From positions 506,665-570,664 of the forward strand of contig NW_020650970.1 in NCBI RefSeq assembly GCF_003573695.1: a DNA stretch of 64,000 bases, read 5' to 3'. Each line of letters begins with the position of its first letter. Positions within the stretch are counted from its first letter, which is position 1. The translations under genes and the position numbers were made by a program. Positions 10,013 to 21,960 of this stretch are shown here, piece after piece. Source of the DNA: Papaver somniferum (Eukaryota > Streptophyta > Magnoliopsida > Ranunculales > Papaveraceae). A model generated the notes under the pieces. The model saw nothing but the letters and a program-made list of their open reading frames with translations. It had not been told where the DNA came from and did no database searches.

Positions 10013-12069
10013 GTAACTATGACCTGAATCAGTTATCATGGTATTGTATTGGTGGTAAATGATTGATATCTTTATCGAACTCGGTCTTGTACAGTTTGTT
10101 GCTGGTGTGTTTGGTAACATTGTAACTTCTTGCGTCTTTGGTTGAAAACTTGATGCTTATTTTGCCAAAATCTTTGATGTTGATGCGGTAAACTTGATCT
10201 TTTCCATCAAAATGATTGTAAGATCAGTTGAAGTGATCATGTAAAAATTCCAATTCATTACTCATAAAACCGAAATCGAGATTAAAAAACCCGATTCAGA
10301 ACCAAAACTCTAAGAAAAACTAAAAATCAAGGCGAATAAAGATGACGAAAGATTGAAGTTGTTTTGCTCAAATCTGACCCCAGAAAGAAAAATACGATCA
10401 GAAATAGATTTATGCAGCTTGGGTTTTTGTTGAGTTCTTTTTTTTTTTCAGGAGAGGGAAAACAACATTTATTTTCTAGAGAACAATTTACTTTCAATAA
10501 AAATTCTTGGTGGACAACAAAAACCACCCCCTCCCCAGAAACTCTCCACAGTCACAATCAAACCCCACCCAACCAATCGTTTCACTTGCTGATTCGGTTC
10601 AGCTAGTCAGATTCGGTTTGGGTCCAACTACTCCAGCAGCTGGTCCAACTCGGTTCAGACCGTTTGGGTCCAACCAGCTTCCACATCAACAACTTCAGTT
10701 CAGTCAGTGAATGCCATGTTAGCAAGACAACTGCCATGTTAGTAGAGGAGGTCCAGCCACCGATTACCGCATCAATACTCGCATGTGCCACGTCAACGGA
10801 TGGTGTCCAACGAGACTACGCCACGTTATTACCTAAGCCGCCATGTTAACGACCGATTTTTACTCGTTCGGGTCCGGGTTGTATGGTCACCACGTTCAGT
10901 GCCACATCATCACTATTCATTACCACAAAATCAATTTTTTCCAGTAAGTGTTGCCATGTCATCATCGTTAGCTTCCATATCAGCATACAGCGCACGTCTG
11001 TGATAAAACAAGCGCTTCGTGAAAATCTTGTTTCTTTGATGACTTATTCGTTTTAATTCCGAATTAAATGATTTTTAGATCATACGAATCGTCTTTCAAT
11101 CCATTAGAACATGGAAGTGTTCGAGAAACTTTTATATATACTTGGGATAACAACATGATCAAGTTCGAGGTTCGTGGATAGTAACATGATCGAGTTGAAA
11201 GTTCCTTGGAGGTTCGTCAGCAACGTGATCCAGAAGAGATATTGCAGATGAGGATTGCTTAAAACCTTCAATGTTCAACCTTGCATCAAATAGAAAGCAC
11301 CTAAAGCCTCAACTTGCACGTGAGCACTTAAGTTTTGTTCTTATCGTAAGCATAAAATATCATCTTGCACGCGAGTATAAAGATTTACACCGATGTAAGA
11401 ACAAAGTCTCGTCTCAACCACGAGCCCAATGCCCGATGTTTATCTAGAGACTCGTACTACACTTGCAATAGACTTTTGGTAACTGTGCTGCTTTGGTAAC
11501 TGGGGTCTTTAGAAACTGAAAATCGTTGTAAGCAATTTCTATTATTTTTAATATAATGATTATTCAGATTTCTTCATATTCTTTTCTCATGAGCAACTAA
11601 TTGAATTTCTAGGGTTGAGGAGGAAAATACTTCAAGCATGTAATTTTTAATATTTATTTTTCTTTTAATTATTACTCTCCATTAATCTCTTATTGTCTAA
11701 AAGTTTTCTCTTCTTTAAATGCCTCATAATAACTGTTTTGGATCGTCTTTGGCGGTCGATATTTTATAAGCGAAGGAAAACTAGGCCTTAGATTATCGAC
11801 TTAGTCGCATTGATGTTTCATTAACGATGAATTTTACAAGGCATGAGATTGGGTTCAAAATAGCCTTGTGTAGTTTGAGAGTAGATTAAAGAAAATAATT
11901 ATTGAATATACAACCGTTAGAATTAGTGGTATCCGAAATCCTAGACCTCTCTTTCTTCATTTTGTTACTCTATTTTATTTTTAGTATTTTTATTTATAAG
12001 TCTAAACTCAAATCTTCAGAAAAAGTCTGAGCGAATGATACTCTACTTACCACATGTAAAACTCCATCA
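10013..12069. other. Intergenic stretch, no gene recognised
   Basis: Part of 10540-10990 is unusually GC-balanced for the neighbourhood, with repeated GGTCCAACT and GCCA(C/T)GTTA words, and could be an old LTR or leader. From 11100 to 11450 phrases such as CTTGCACGTGAGCA recur with variation. No conserved domain, intron structure or RNA gene is visible. Confidence 0.4.
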
Positions 12070-13408
12070 ATATAGTCTTCAAATCAAGGTTTGCAACCAA
12101 TGTTACCTTGTTAATAAAGCATTCAATATTCACCGTTAAATGAAAACCTGATTAGACTCAAGCTAATATCTTTCAGCCGTTAGATCGAACTTAATTGTTA
12201 CACAAAAATGAAAAGTGACTTTGTTTAGATATGAGTAACCGTACCTAAATGTGTACACCTTTGTTAGCTCAACAATAGTTAACTGAAGTTAGCCATATGA
12301 ATACTTTCATATCAACCTTATTCATCTTAACCATAACTAGTTCAAATGACTCAAATGAAACTAGTTCTAGAATTGTTCAATTGTTTATATTCTCATAGAA
12401 GTATGCAAGACACAATTGAAGCAAAATCGATTTTGATTCACTCGAATTAAGTCATGAAAATTATAGCCACAATTTGAAAAAGATTGCATTCCTTATTATA
12501 TAAATGTATTAGTTCATGAAAAAACCGATTTTAGAACATAACCCACTCAATTATATATGCAAACGGGTACGCATACCTTGGTGTCCGAATTAAGTTTGGG
12601 TTCGCCAGTATGCGAACAGGTACGCATACCACCAAACTCAGTAAGTCCCGGAACTTGAACCTCACGCCAGTACGCGTACCGGTATGCGTACTTAGTTCCC
12701 AGACCTCTACTAAACTAATCAGTACGCATACGGGTATGCATACCTTGGTTTTCGGACTTGGATTACACATATGCAAGTGCGCATACTGTGCTTATATCAA
12801 ATTTTTCTAAACTCTCATTTCAACCATTGAAGCATTCTCGAAAGACGGCAATAGCTACCTCACACAAACTATTAGCTTCAAAGCAATTTTCAAGTGATCG
12901 AATGATCATTACGAAACATTTCGAGGCTACATCAAATGACCATCTCACACAAATCATGTAAGATGTTACCAGGAGATTTTCACATGATCATCTTTTGACT
13001 TTCGTCAAGAATATAAGATGAACTTGGTTAAAGCGAAAGCTTACAAACACATATTTTGAGAAATATGTAAGCGAATTAAGCTCAGCTCGAAATATCAAAT
13101 GTGTATAATCGAAGTCTATATAACTATACGACTTTTGTCTCAAATAGCTAGGAGATAGAGTAGATAGACTTTTGAGTGATAGATGAGTTCAAGTATCCAC
13201 ATATCTTTTGTTGATGAAGTTCCACAAGCTCCCCTTCGTCTTCAATCGATGAACGCCGTGAAGTCTAATGCTCAACTACACTTACAATCCTAATGCGAGA
13301 CTTAGATATAAGTAGACTAGAAATCAAGACTTATAGTTTTGGCAACTAAACTTTACAAACAAGCTTGAGATAACAACCTTGAGAGTTCAACCAAGCAGTG
13401 CTCTAACA
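12070..13408 (-). mobile_element. C1 copia element: 3' LTR, truncated
   Basis: It is a direct repeat of 18268-19540. On the minus strand the LTR begins TGTTAGAGCACTGC at 13408 and can be followed leftwards only to about 12070, where similarity stops at the sequence matching the TATA region of the other copy. It contains many GTACGCATAC/GTATGCGTAC words (12560-12800). The open frames at 12531-12961 are LTR sequence and not genes. Confidence 0.85.
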
Positions 13409-13771
13409 ATGTCCCCCTTTGTCAATTTTAGTGACCAAACTATGAATAACATGGAATACAAAATAAACAAACTTTGTAGCACTCAATCCAAATGCTTTGT
13501 TTCCTTGGTTCTTCAACATTACTCGAAATCTTCGTCACTTCCAAGTACTGCAGTAATTCTGAATGTGTTCAACTATGCATCATCGTTGTTGAAGATCCGC
13601 AGCTATAACAATGAGAAAACAGTAGCTCTCAATCATTGTTATACAGTGTCATAGTATTATTACACAACATCAAAGTCCAATTGTATCACAACTTTGACAA
13701 CAATACTATGGTGATATGTATCAATCCCCCTTAGTCAATACTTCATCTCACATGAATACCACTCCCCCTTA
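13409..13771 (-). other. C1 3' internal end with multiple polypurine tracts
   Basis: On the minus strand, AAAGGGGGACAT abuts the LTR start, and two further tracts (TAAGGGGGAT near 13724-13733, TAAGGGGGAGT near 13761-13771) lie upstream. Multiple polypurine tracts ahead of the 3' LTR are a described hallmark of Sirevirus copia elements. The arrangement is visible; the lineage is inferred from it and from gag. Confidence 0.65.
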
Positions 13772-14678
13772 CATAATGATCCATAAACCATCTGTATTTG
13801 TAGTGTGAACTACACATTGGTTCTCACCATTTTTGTCAACATAAATTGGAAAAGGTACGAAAACTAGTAGGATATTAATGAAATTTCCATAGAGATACTT
13901 CATGACCAAAAGATAACATATCAACTTTGTTTCAATGATTTCACATAGATGAAACTAGTGTATTCATCAAGGAGTTTATAAAGATACAAGAAAACTCCTA
14001 TAATATTCCACAGCCACACCCCCCACAAAGATTTGGCAATTAAGCACAAGTTTAATTAAAACTTTTCCGTATAAAATGTCATTCCCGAAAGAAAAACAAG
14101 AGTGACCTTACTTTCACAAGAAAAGAAGGATTTCTTTGGACAATAACAAATCACATGAAACATGAATTTGTATCCAAAATACTTAATTAAATTAACCACA
14201 AGAGAACCCATGAGTAATTTAATCGGAAATGCTCAACATATGAGAACTTATGGAGCCACACAGTACTTACACAAAGATGTGGATCAGGGAAAGACCAATA
14301 CTGCGGAATATTCAAAGATTCATTCTATTTTTCATCAATATTTTCATATAGACATGTAATAGACTTAATCTTTGTAAAAAAAAGTTCATCCTATCATCCA
14401 TCAATATTTGCATAATGACATAATAGGCTTCATTTTTGTTGTCAAATGTTCGTTCTATCTTTTATCAATATTTGCATAAAGACATATATATGATAGACTT
14501 AACGTTTGAGAAAATATGGGACAATCATAGTTCACGGACGCAAACACACATATTACATAACAAGTTGCAATATATAAAACCATAAAGATTAATACTGCAA
14601 AAATCATCTCCCAAATAAACTTTAGAATTTAAATAAATATATCTAAAAACATTGCAAGATGAAAATTGTTGGAAATAA
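13772..14678 (-). other. C1 non-coding internal segment
   Basis: AT-rich DNA between the polypurine region and the first minus-strand frame. Repeated phrases such as CATCAATATTTGCATAAAGACAT (three variants, about 14335-14485) form a short imperfect tandem series. No pol motif is present on either strand. Confidence 0.45.
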
Positions 14679-15189
14679 CTATGTGTACTCACAATAATTG
14701 CTATTCCGAACTCTAATTATCCTTCTTAAAGCACAAGAATAAATTATCATAAGAAGCTTCCTAGATATTAAGGCCTCTAAAAAAATCTTATCGTCCTCGA
14801 ACTCCTTGTCGTCAACAGTCATAGGAACATAAGGTTCATGAAGAAAGGAGTCAATTCCAACAAACCTTCTAGACTGATGCCGAACCAGGGCCTTCTGAAT
14901 TTCGAGAGTCTTCAAAACAATAACCTTTATTTTCTGAATCTCCTTTATCATTTCCTTCAAATCTTCAAGAACCCCATAAAACTTCTTTATAATTAGAAGG
15001 AAGAAGTCTTGGTTTCCTCACATTCCTCCTTTTTATTTTCAAAGTTGAAGGTACATGAGACTTATCTTTTTCCTTCATGATTGATGGCTTAACAATCATA
15101 TTAACATCTTTTCCACCAGAAGAAATAATGCTTGGATTCTCCATACTAGTATGAGATTGTGAGATGAATTCACAAATCAGACTCAACAA
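14679..15189 (-). CDS. C1 unrecognised ORF, two frames
   Basis: Two consecutive minus-strand frames (15189-14965, 74 aa; 14960-14679, 93 aa) almost touch and probably represent one ORF with a stop or frameshift. The first is basic (KIKRRNVRKPRLLPSNYKE). The second is predicted helical (KEMIKEIQKIKVIVLKTLEI) and ends in an acidic patch. I do not recognise the family. It occupies the place where a complete copia element would carry integrase and reverse transcriptase. It may be a captured or accessory sequence, or a remnant of the gag C-terminus. Confidence 0.3.
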
Positions 15190-15631
15190 GCAATCTTGTG
15201 ATAAAAACAGTTTTCAGAGAAGGAAAAATGAATGTAGGGTTAGAAAACCTTTATGCACTAAAGGATGCAGGTACGCAAAACTTAAAACCCTAAAGAAAGC
15301 ATAATTGTCGATCTTAACCCTCTTTGTGTGATCAAACTGAGTAAAGTCCTTTCAATATCAATTAGATATGAAAAGATGGAAGAATTCAAAAATGGTGAAA
15401 ATAAGACCAAAAAGAAGAAACAAAACATGAAAAATTCTTTTTCTCTTTTCCTAAAGCCTGAAGTGTACAAACCCTTGTCTCTTTTGAACCAGGAACATGA
15501 GACAAGATACACGACCAACACATTTAAGTTGTGGTGGGGTGAACAATAATCTGTCCACCATAAACTTCTTGAAGGAATTCTTGGAACCCTGTTTCACAGA
15601 CTGTTTAGACCGTATTCTTTTCTCCAGTGGT

Positions 15632-17080
15632 TTAAATTTTTGTTTGGAACTTCTTCGGGGAAGAGATGAGATTACATACCTCAGACGATTTCTGAACAAG
15701 TTTGAGCTTGTTTGCTAATCGATTTGCTCTTAGTTGAAGTTTGTTGACATATCTTATCTTATGTTTGTACTTGAAACATTCGGAGAGTTCATGAACCTTG
15801 AGAGTATAATACGAACATGTCAATGTGGAGGATTGTTCAGACGCCATGGCTGTGTAGGATGCTAGAAAAATGGTAAAACCTGAAAAATTAGAAACAAAAT
15901 TTTCAGTAGACAAAGAGAAATCCATTTTATCCTCCAAGGTGGTTGAAGTTTCTCCCGGAAGAATATCGAGATTGATATATGTATTGCGACAATTGTCAAA
16001 ATAAATATTTCCACATAGGAGTGCAACTCTTGATTTTTCGTCTTCATTAGAATCATAGTGATCAGACATTTCATCAAGAGTTGCAGCAAGACCTTTGTTT
16101 CCATTGTATTTTCTACGATTTGGATACTCATTTGAAAAATGACCAAAAAGCTTTACACTTGAAGCATTGGGGCATATCCTCGTCATTAGTATCGTCAGTA
16201 TCCCTGTTTTTAGGAGGAACACGATAATGAGGTTTAACTGATGACTTAGGTTTATCTCTAGTGAACCGTTTACTTCTCTTCAAAAGAAGATCTATAAACT
16301 GTCTTGTGATCAAAGTGACTGACTTGTCAAGATCTTCATCTGATGAATCAGTCTCGGAAGGATCATTTTTAGAGATGCCAACACTTTTATTTTTATCAAG
16401 TAATTTAGGGTTCTTTTGTGCTTTGAAAGCAATATCCTTTCCAGATTTGGATACATGCTCATGATCAAAGATCTTTAACTTCCCAACAAGAGTATTTCTG
16501 GAAAGCGCATCAAGGTTATTTCCTTCAACGATGGCATTTTTCTTAGAATCGTATCTAGATGGTAATGATCTTAGAATTTTCATCACAATGTCTTTTTCAG
16601 GAATGGTTTTACCCAACATAAAAGATGCATTAAAAATTTCGGACACTTTGTGATTAAACTCATCAAATGAATCTTCATCTACCATATGAAGGTTTTCCCA
16701 ATTAGAATTTAGGTTTTAAAGCCTAGCTTATTTTTTACAGGTATTTCCTTTAAATACGGTTTCTAAGATGTCCCAAGCATCTTTAGACCGAGATGCGGTA
16801 GTCACATGGTGCTGAAGATATGGGGTAATGACATGGATGATTGCACTCAATCCGTCAGAATTTTGCTTTGCAGCAAGAATCTCGACATCATCATAATCAC
16901 CGATATCCTTTGGAACATTACATTGCCTATTGTAACAACCGGAGGAGAATAGCCATTAACAACGTAAACCCATGATTGAAAATCACGCGCTTGAAGAAAG
17001 GAACGCACAAAAATTCACCACAAGTAATTCGAGCCATCGAAGACTGGCGGTACGTTTATAAAGATAACATTTCTGTCCAT
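15632..17080 (-). pseudogene. gag: C1 gag (copia, Sirevirus-like), broken
   Basis: Reading leftwards from about 17075, the start resembles copia gag (PPVFDGSNYLWW, then FLQARDFQSWVYVVNGY). A later frame (16685-16128) carries the UBN2-type core: SEIFNASFMLGKTIPEKDIVMKILRSLPSRYD, then ITRQFIDLLLKRSKRF. The CCHC knuckle is damaged: CFKCK is in one frame and FGHFSNEYP in the next, with the final Cys replaced by Tyr. A helical, coiled-coil-like tail follows (KHKIRYVNKLQLRANRLANKLKL is characteristic in composition) to 15632. At least two frame changes make it non-functional. No protease, integrase or RT follows. Confidence 0.8.
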
Positions 17081-17132
17081 AGAGTCAGATCGCTACAAAC
17101 ATAGACTTATAAGGTCTTAAACGTGTTTGCCT

Positions 17133-17144
17133 GCTCCGATATCA
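17133..17144 (-). other. C1 primer-binding site (tRNA-iMet type)
   Basis: The minus strand reads TGATATCGGAGC immediately inside the LTR end (TTTTTCA). It matches the copia consensus TGGTATCAGAGC, complementary to initiator tRNA-Met, with two differences. Confidence 0.75.
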
Positions 17145-17146
17145 AT

Positions 17147-19540
17147 TGAAAAAGAGGGGGTATGACAACCACACCCAATATTTTGCTTAGCAATCTGTAT
17201 GGACTAACTCCAATATACTTTCAAGAGAATCAACTAGACAGTCACACTCAATCTTAAGAAAAGTATATCAAAGAGTTATATCTCAATTTCACAATTCAAT
17301 CTGCAATCAAACAAATAGGAACTTGCGAGCCCGATTGAATTTAAGAAATGACTTGGACGGTATCAAAAACCAATATTCAAGTGTCAATTAATTTAATTAA
17401 CAAGCAAAGGTTGGATTCACAATTGATTGAACTTGCGCACAACCTGTGATATTTCAATTATATAAACAAATATAATGCGGAAAAGAAATAACACAGACAC
17501 CAGAAGTTTTGGTAACGAGGAAACCACAAATGCAGAAAAACCCCGAGACCTAGTCCATATTTGAACACCACACTGTATTAAGACGCTACAACACTATCCT
17601 ACTCCAAGTTAACTTCGGACTGGAATGTAGTTGAGCCCTAACCAATCTCACACTGATCAAGGTACAATTGCACTCCTTATGTCTCTGAATCCCAGCAGCA
17701 CTCTATGCAATTGATTCCCTTAGCTGATCTCACCCAAAACTAAGAATTTCTACGACCCAAAGTCGAAGACTTGATAAACCAATCCGTCTCACATTGAAAA
17801 GTCTATTGAATAGATAAATCTGTTTCCCACAGATATACCTATGAGTTTTTGTTTCATCTTTTGATAAATCAAGGTGAACAAGAACCAATTGATATACCAG
17901 ACTAATATTCTCGAAGAACAGCCTAGAAATATTAATCACCTAACAATAGAAAACAAGATATTGTGGAATCACAAACGATGAGATGAAGATGTTTGTGACT
18001 ACTTTTTATCTTTCATATCGGAGGTTAAATCTCGAGCAAATCTTAGAGAAGATAGTACTCAATCACGATAGAAAACAACAAGATCATAACACACAACTAC
18101 ATAGAAAATAATTGGGTCTAGCTTCACAATCCCAATGAAGTCTTCAAGTCGTTAACCTACAGGGTTTTGGAAAAACCTAAGGTTAAAAGAGAATCGACTC
18201 TAGTCGCAACTAGTATCACACAAAAGGTGCGGGGATTAGGATTCTCAGTTGCTAGAGTTCTCCTTTATATAGTCTTCAAATCAGGGTTTGCAATAAATAT
18301 TACCTTGGTAAAAAGCATTCAATATTCATCGTTAGATGAAAACCTGATTAGACTCAAGCTAATATCTTTCAACTGTTAGATCGAACTTAGCTTGTTACAC
18401 ACAAACGAAAAGTGACTTTATTTAGATATGAGTAACCGTGCCTAAACGTGTACACCTTTGTTGGATCAACAATAGTTAACCGATGTTATCCATATGAACA
18501 CTTTCATATCAATCCTATTCATCTTAACCATAACTAGTTATAATGACTCAAATGAAACTAGTTCTAGAGTTGTTTAATAATTTATATTCTCATGGAAGTA
18601 TACAAGACACGATTGAAGCAAAATCGATTTTATAAATGTATTAGTTCATGAACAAACCGATTCTAGAACATAACCCACTCAAATATGCAAACGGGTACGC
18701 ATACCTTAGTGGCCGGACTAAGTTTGGGTTCGCCAGTATGCAAACGGGTACGCATACCACCAAACTCAACAAAGTTTCGGAACTTGAACCTCACTCCAGT
18801 ACGTTTACTGGTATGCGTACTTAGTTCCCGGACCTCTACTAAACCAACCAGTACGCATACGAGTATGCATACCATGGTTCACAGACTTGAATTACACATA
18901 TACAAGTACGCATACTGTGTATCTAATTGTTCTAAACTCTCATTTCAACCATTGAAACATTCTCGGAAGACGACAATAGCTGTTTCACATAAACTATTAG
19001 CTTCAAATAAATTTTCAAGTGATCGAATGATCAATACGAAACATTCCGAGTCTACATCAAATGACTGCCTCACACAAATCATGTACGATGTTACCGGACG
19101 ATTTTCACATGATCATCTTTTGACTTTCGTCAAGAGTATAAGATGAACTTGGTTAAATCGAATGCTTACCAACACATATTTCGATAAATACGTAAGCGAG
19201 TTAAACTGATCTCGAAATATCAAATGTGTATAATCGAAGTCTATATAGCTATACGACTTTTGTCTCAAATAGGAGATAGAGTAGATAGACTTTTGAGTGA
19301 TAGATGAGTTCAGCTCTCCACATATCTTTTGTTGATGAATTTCCTCCAGCTCCCCTTAGTAGTTCTTCGTCTTCAATCGATGAACGGCGTGAATTTTAAT
19401 GCTCAACTACACTTATCATCCTAATGCGAGACTTAGCTATAAGTAGATTAGAAATCAAGACTTATAGTTTTGGCAACTAAACTTGACAAATAAGCTTGAG
19501 ACAGCAACGCTTACGAGTTCGACCGAGCAGTGCTCTAACA
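17147..19540 (-). mobile_element. C1 copia element: 5' LTR (2.39 kb)
   Basis: On the minus strand it begins TGTTAGAGCACTGC at 19540 and ends TTTTTCA at 17147. A TATA box on the minus strand (CTATATAAAGG, about 18263-18273) marks the promoter. U3 carries about ten GTACGCATAC or GTATGCGTAC words between 18690 and 18920. The base flank at 19541-19545 is ATCTC; the other end is truncated, so a target duplication cannot be tested. Confidence 0.85.
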
Positions 19541-19585
19541 ATCTCCCAACCATGAATCTTTTATAACATCAATACCTTTACAATA

Positions 19586-19800
19586 CTATTCCAAACCCAG
19601 GATTTGTTGGATTTTTTCTAATAATTTTAAGGGCGAGTCTTTGAAAACTGTATCTACTACATTTAGAAAAAGTATACCAAAGTTTACCAGGATTTTCAGT
19701 GAGTCTCCGTGCAAGCTAATCAGAATAGAAAAATTGAATTTGTGATGGTTTTTAATACCCAAACCTCCACTAGCCTTGCTTGTACAGTAGAGGTGTAAAT
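19586..19800 (-). pseudogene. LINE reverse transcriptase C-terminal remnant
   Basis: The minus-strand frame contains SKASGGLGIKNHHKFNFSIL, the pattern (K-x-GGLGI-x(4)-FN-x-A/S-L) found at the C-terminal end of plant L1-type reverse transcriptases, then a diverged continuation with VFKDSPLKLLEK. No upstream RT core or endonuclease is present, so this is a short fossil. Confidence 0.55.
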
Positions 19801-19829
19801 TGGGTCGCGCCAGCCCAACACATTGAAAT

Positions 19830-20319
19830 TTAAGCCCAACCCAACCCATTAGTTAGCCCAGCAAGACACAAAATGTGAGCGTCATGTGCTTGCATGAGAC
19901 AGACTAATCGACACATTGGCGCAGCACACCACGTGGCACGGATAATCAGATGGCACATCAAGGCACAACACGCTAAGAAAGTACGACATAACATGCATAA
20001 AACACCACATAATGCGCTATAATACAACAATTTTTTGTCACATAAGAATATTTATTTTAACCAATTTTTGAGTTATTTCTATAACATCACTTTCTACATA
20101 TACGAAAAATATTTACTTTCAAAAGTATAAGATAAATGTGTCAGGCATAACACAACACATTATTTTCAGGGACATCGTAGAAAGACACTCTCTCGAACAC
20201 AGAAATATTTAAAGCATACTTAAAGACAACAAATTATGTTCCAGAACGATGTACCATTTTATTTTTTATTTTTTCCCATTTTTTTATATGTTCTTTTTTT
20301 CCCTTGCCGACACCCTGAA
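19830..20319. other. Spacer, no gene
   Basis: AT-rich with CA-containing words (GGCACA, CACCAC). I see no domain, RNA gene or element boundary. Confidence 0.4.
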
Positions 20320-20445
20320 AGCAAGAGCGTGCTGGAGTGGAACATTCGGTGAAGGTTAATAATGCCCAAGTGAATGCTCACAGGCCCATCAGCATCAGCT
20401 TCCAAGCCCGCGTGAACCTTCATCAAATGTTACACGCCATCACTC
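20320..20445 (-). pseudogene. Coiled-coil gene copy A, C-terminal exon end (split off by a transposon)
   Basis: The minus strand encodes KVHAGLEADADGPVSIHLG and continues INLHRMF. This parallels TKINTDLEADIHGPLSIHLG in copy B (24857-25040). The Mutator-like element at 20455-22342 separates it from the rest of its exon at 22343-22576. Joining the two flanks across one CCTTGCATT copy recovers the exon order seen in copy B. Function unknown. Confidence 0.6.
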
Positions 20446-20454
20446 CCTTGCATT
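20446..20454. repeat. 9-bp target duplication, left copy
   Basis: CCTTGCATT here and at 22343-22351 flanks the element. A 9-bp duplication is typical of Mutator-like elements. Confidence 0.75.
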
Positions 20455-20624
20455 ATATGATTTTTTAGGGACCATGGTTTTTTTGAGGGGACCATAATTT
20501 TATTAGGCCACATTCCCTATAGTGATAAGGGGTGTCTTAAAACGTTGAAATGACTAACCTATCCTTAACCTAATTTAATTTAAAACCAACCTAATAACCA
20601 CCTATATATATATAACCACCACCT

Positions 20625-20820
20625 CCTTCCACCACCTCCGCCCACCACCGCCGATTACCACCACCACCACCACCTCCGATTATCACCACCACCAACCACC
20701 GATTACCACCACCACCACCAACCACCGCCGATTACCACCACCAACACCTCCGATTATCACCACCACCAACCACGGATTACCACCACCACCTCCTCCCACC
20801 ACCACCACCACCACCTCCTA
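20625..20820 (+). repeat. CAC/CTCCGATTA-rich low-complexity repeat
   Basis: Runs of CACCACCAC are interrupted by recurring CCTCCGATTA(C/T) and CCGCCGATTACC words, which suggests an imperfect higher-order unit of about 50 bp built on a trinucleotide. Confidence 0.75.
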
Positions 20821-21059
20821 TTTAAGAAATGTAACAACATCAATGCAATCAAAATTAAGTTCTGTTACATGATAATTTTATCGAGTATAAAAGACGCCAG
20901 CCGCAGCCTGATTCTGCCATGGGACCACTCCGGAGGTATTTTCCAACAAACCCTTCACTTTAATTTGATTTTGATTGCTTCAATCGAATAGAAATCATCA
21001 AAATAGGGTTTTAGTAGGAGTTACAGATCCATGTTCGGTTAGGCCGATTTTCCAAAAAA

Positions 21060-21960
21060 CCCTAGTTTACTAACCGAACTTCTTGAAAATGAAGAACACG
21101 AAGAACAGTTCGGTTCCATTGGATTTAAAACTAAGTCACCGAACTCTCTGTTCGGTTGTTTCGCAAAAAATTTTAAAACTACAAAGTAACCTAACTCCAC
21201 CCTTAGAACCGAAAAAAAAATCCAGTCTAACCGAACTGTGTTGTTGTGGCCACTATCTTGAGTTCCAAAATAACCGAACTTAGCCAATAAAGTTCGATTT
21301 TTCGCAAAAAAATTTAAAACTACAAAGTAACCGAAATTAGCCAATAGAGTTCGATTGATTCGCAAAAAATACTTTTAACCGAATTTCTTGTATTAGAACA
21401 ATAGAAGTCCATAAGTTCAGTTCCTTCACAAAATAAAGATATCACCGAACTTTAAAAATAATGAGAAGTCCACAAGTTCGGTCAGTTCACAAAAATGTTA
21501 AGTTTTCTTCGTAACCGAACTCTACCTTTGAAACTTCGTAACCGAACTCTACCTAATTCGCCAAGAAATAAATTTCGTAGTAGCCGAACGTTTGCCTAAT
21601 TGCATATATGCATATATAAGCCCAGTTCGGTTGATTCGCAAAATATGTTGAAGTTTGCGAACCAACCGAACTTCTAACACTAGGTTACTTTTAACATGCA
21701 GTTCGGTTGGGAACTTGGTTGCGTTGAAGTTTGCGAACTAATCGAACACACAAGATGTACCCAAATAAATTGTTAAGTTCAAAGTTCGATTACCTACCAT
21801 TTTATCCTAGGTAACCGAACATTACACTGTACGACCAAAACCTCCATTAACGAGCGAGTTCGGTAACCTGCGTGTTTGGAAAACGTAACCGAACTACACT
21901 TTCAGGTGTGTTCGGTTACATGTTCTTGACGTATGGTAACCGAACTGACCCAAATCTACA
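21060..21960. repeat. AACCGAACT / AGTTCGGTT bidirectional repeat array
   Basis: I count more than 20 exact or one-off copies of AACCGAACT or its reverse complement over 0.9 kb, spaced 15-60 bp and mixed in orientation. Longer words recur too, such as TTCGCAAAAAATTT followed by AAAACTACAAAGTAACC (about 21163-21190 and 21298-21330). The minus-strand frame across it (21365-21039) simply translates these repeats. Confidence 0.75.

Noticed and set aside
12531..12961. Pairs of frames on both strands mirrored at 18663-19146
   Set aside because: They occur in both C1 LTRs because the LTRs are repeats; the GTACGCATAC array stays open on both strands. No protein family.
20625..20820. Possible proline-rich or extensin-like coding repeat
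   Set aside because: A pure microsatellite within a transposon, without start, splice sites or conserved extension.
21039..21365. 108-aa minus frame with internal peptide repeats
   Set aside because: It is a translation of the AACCGAACT array inside the Mutator-like element.
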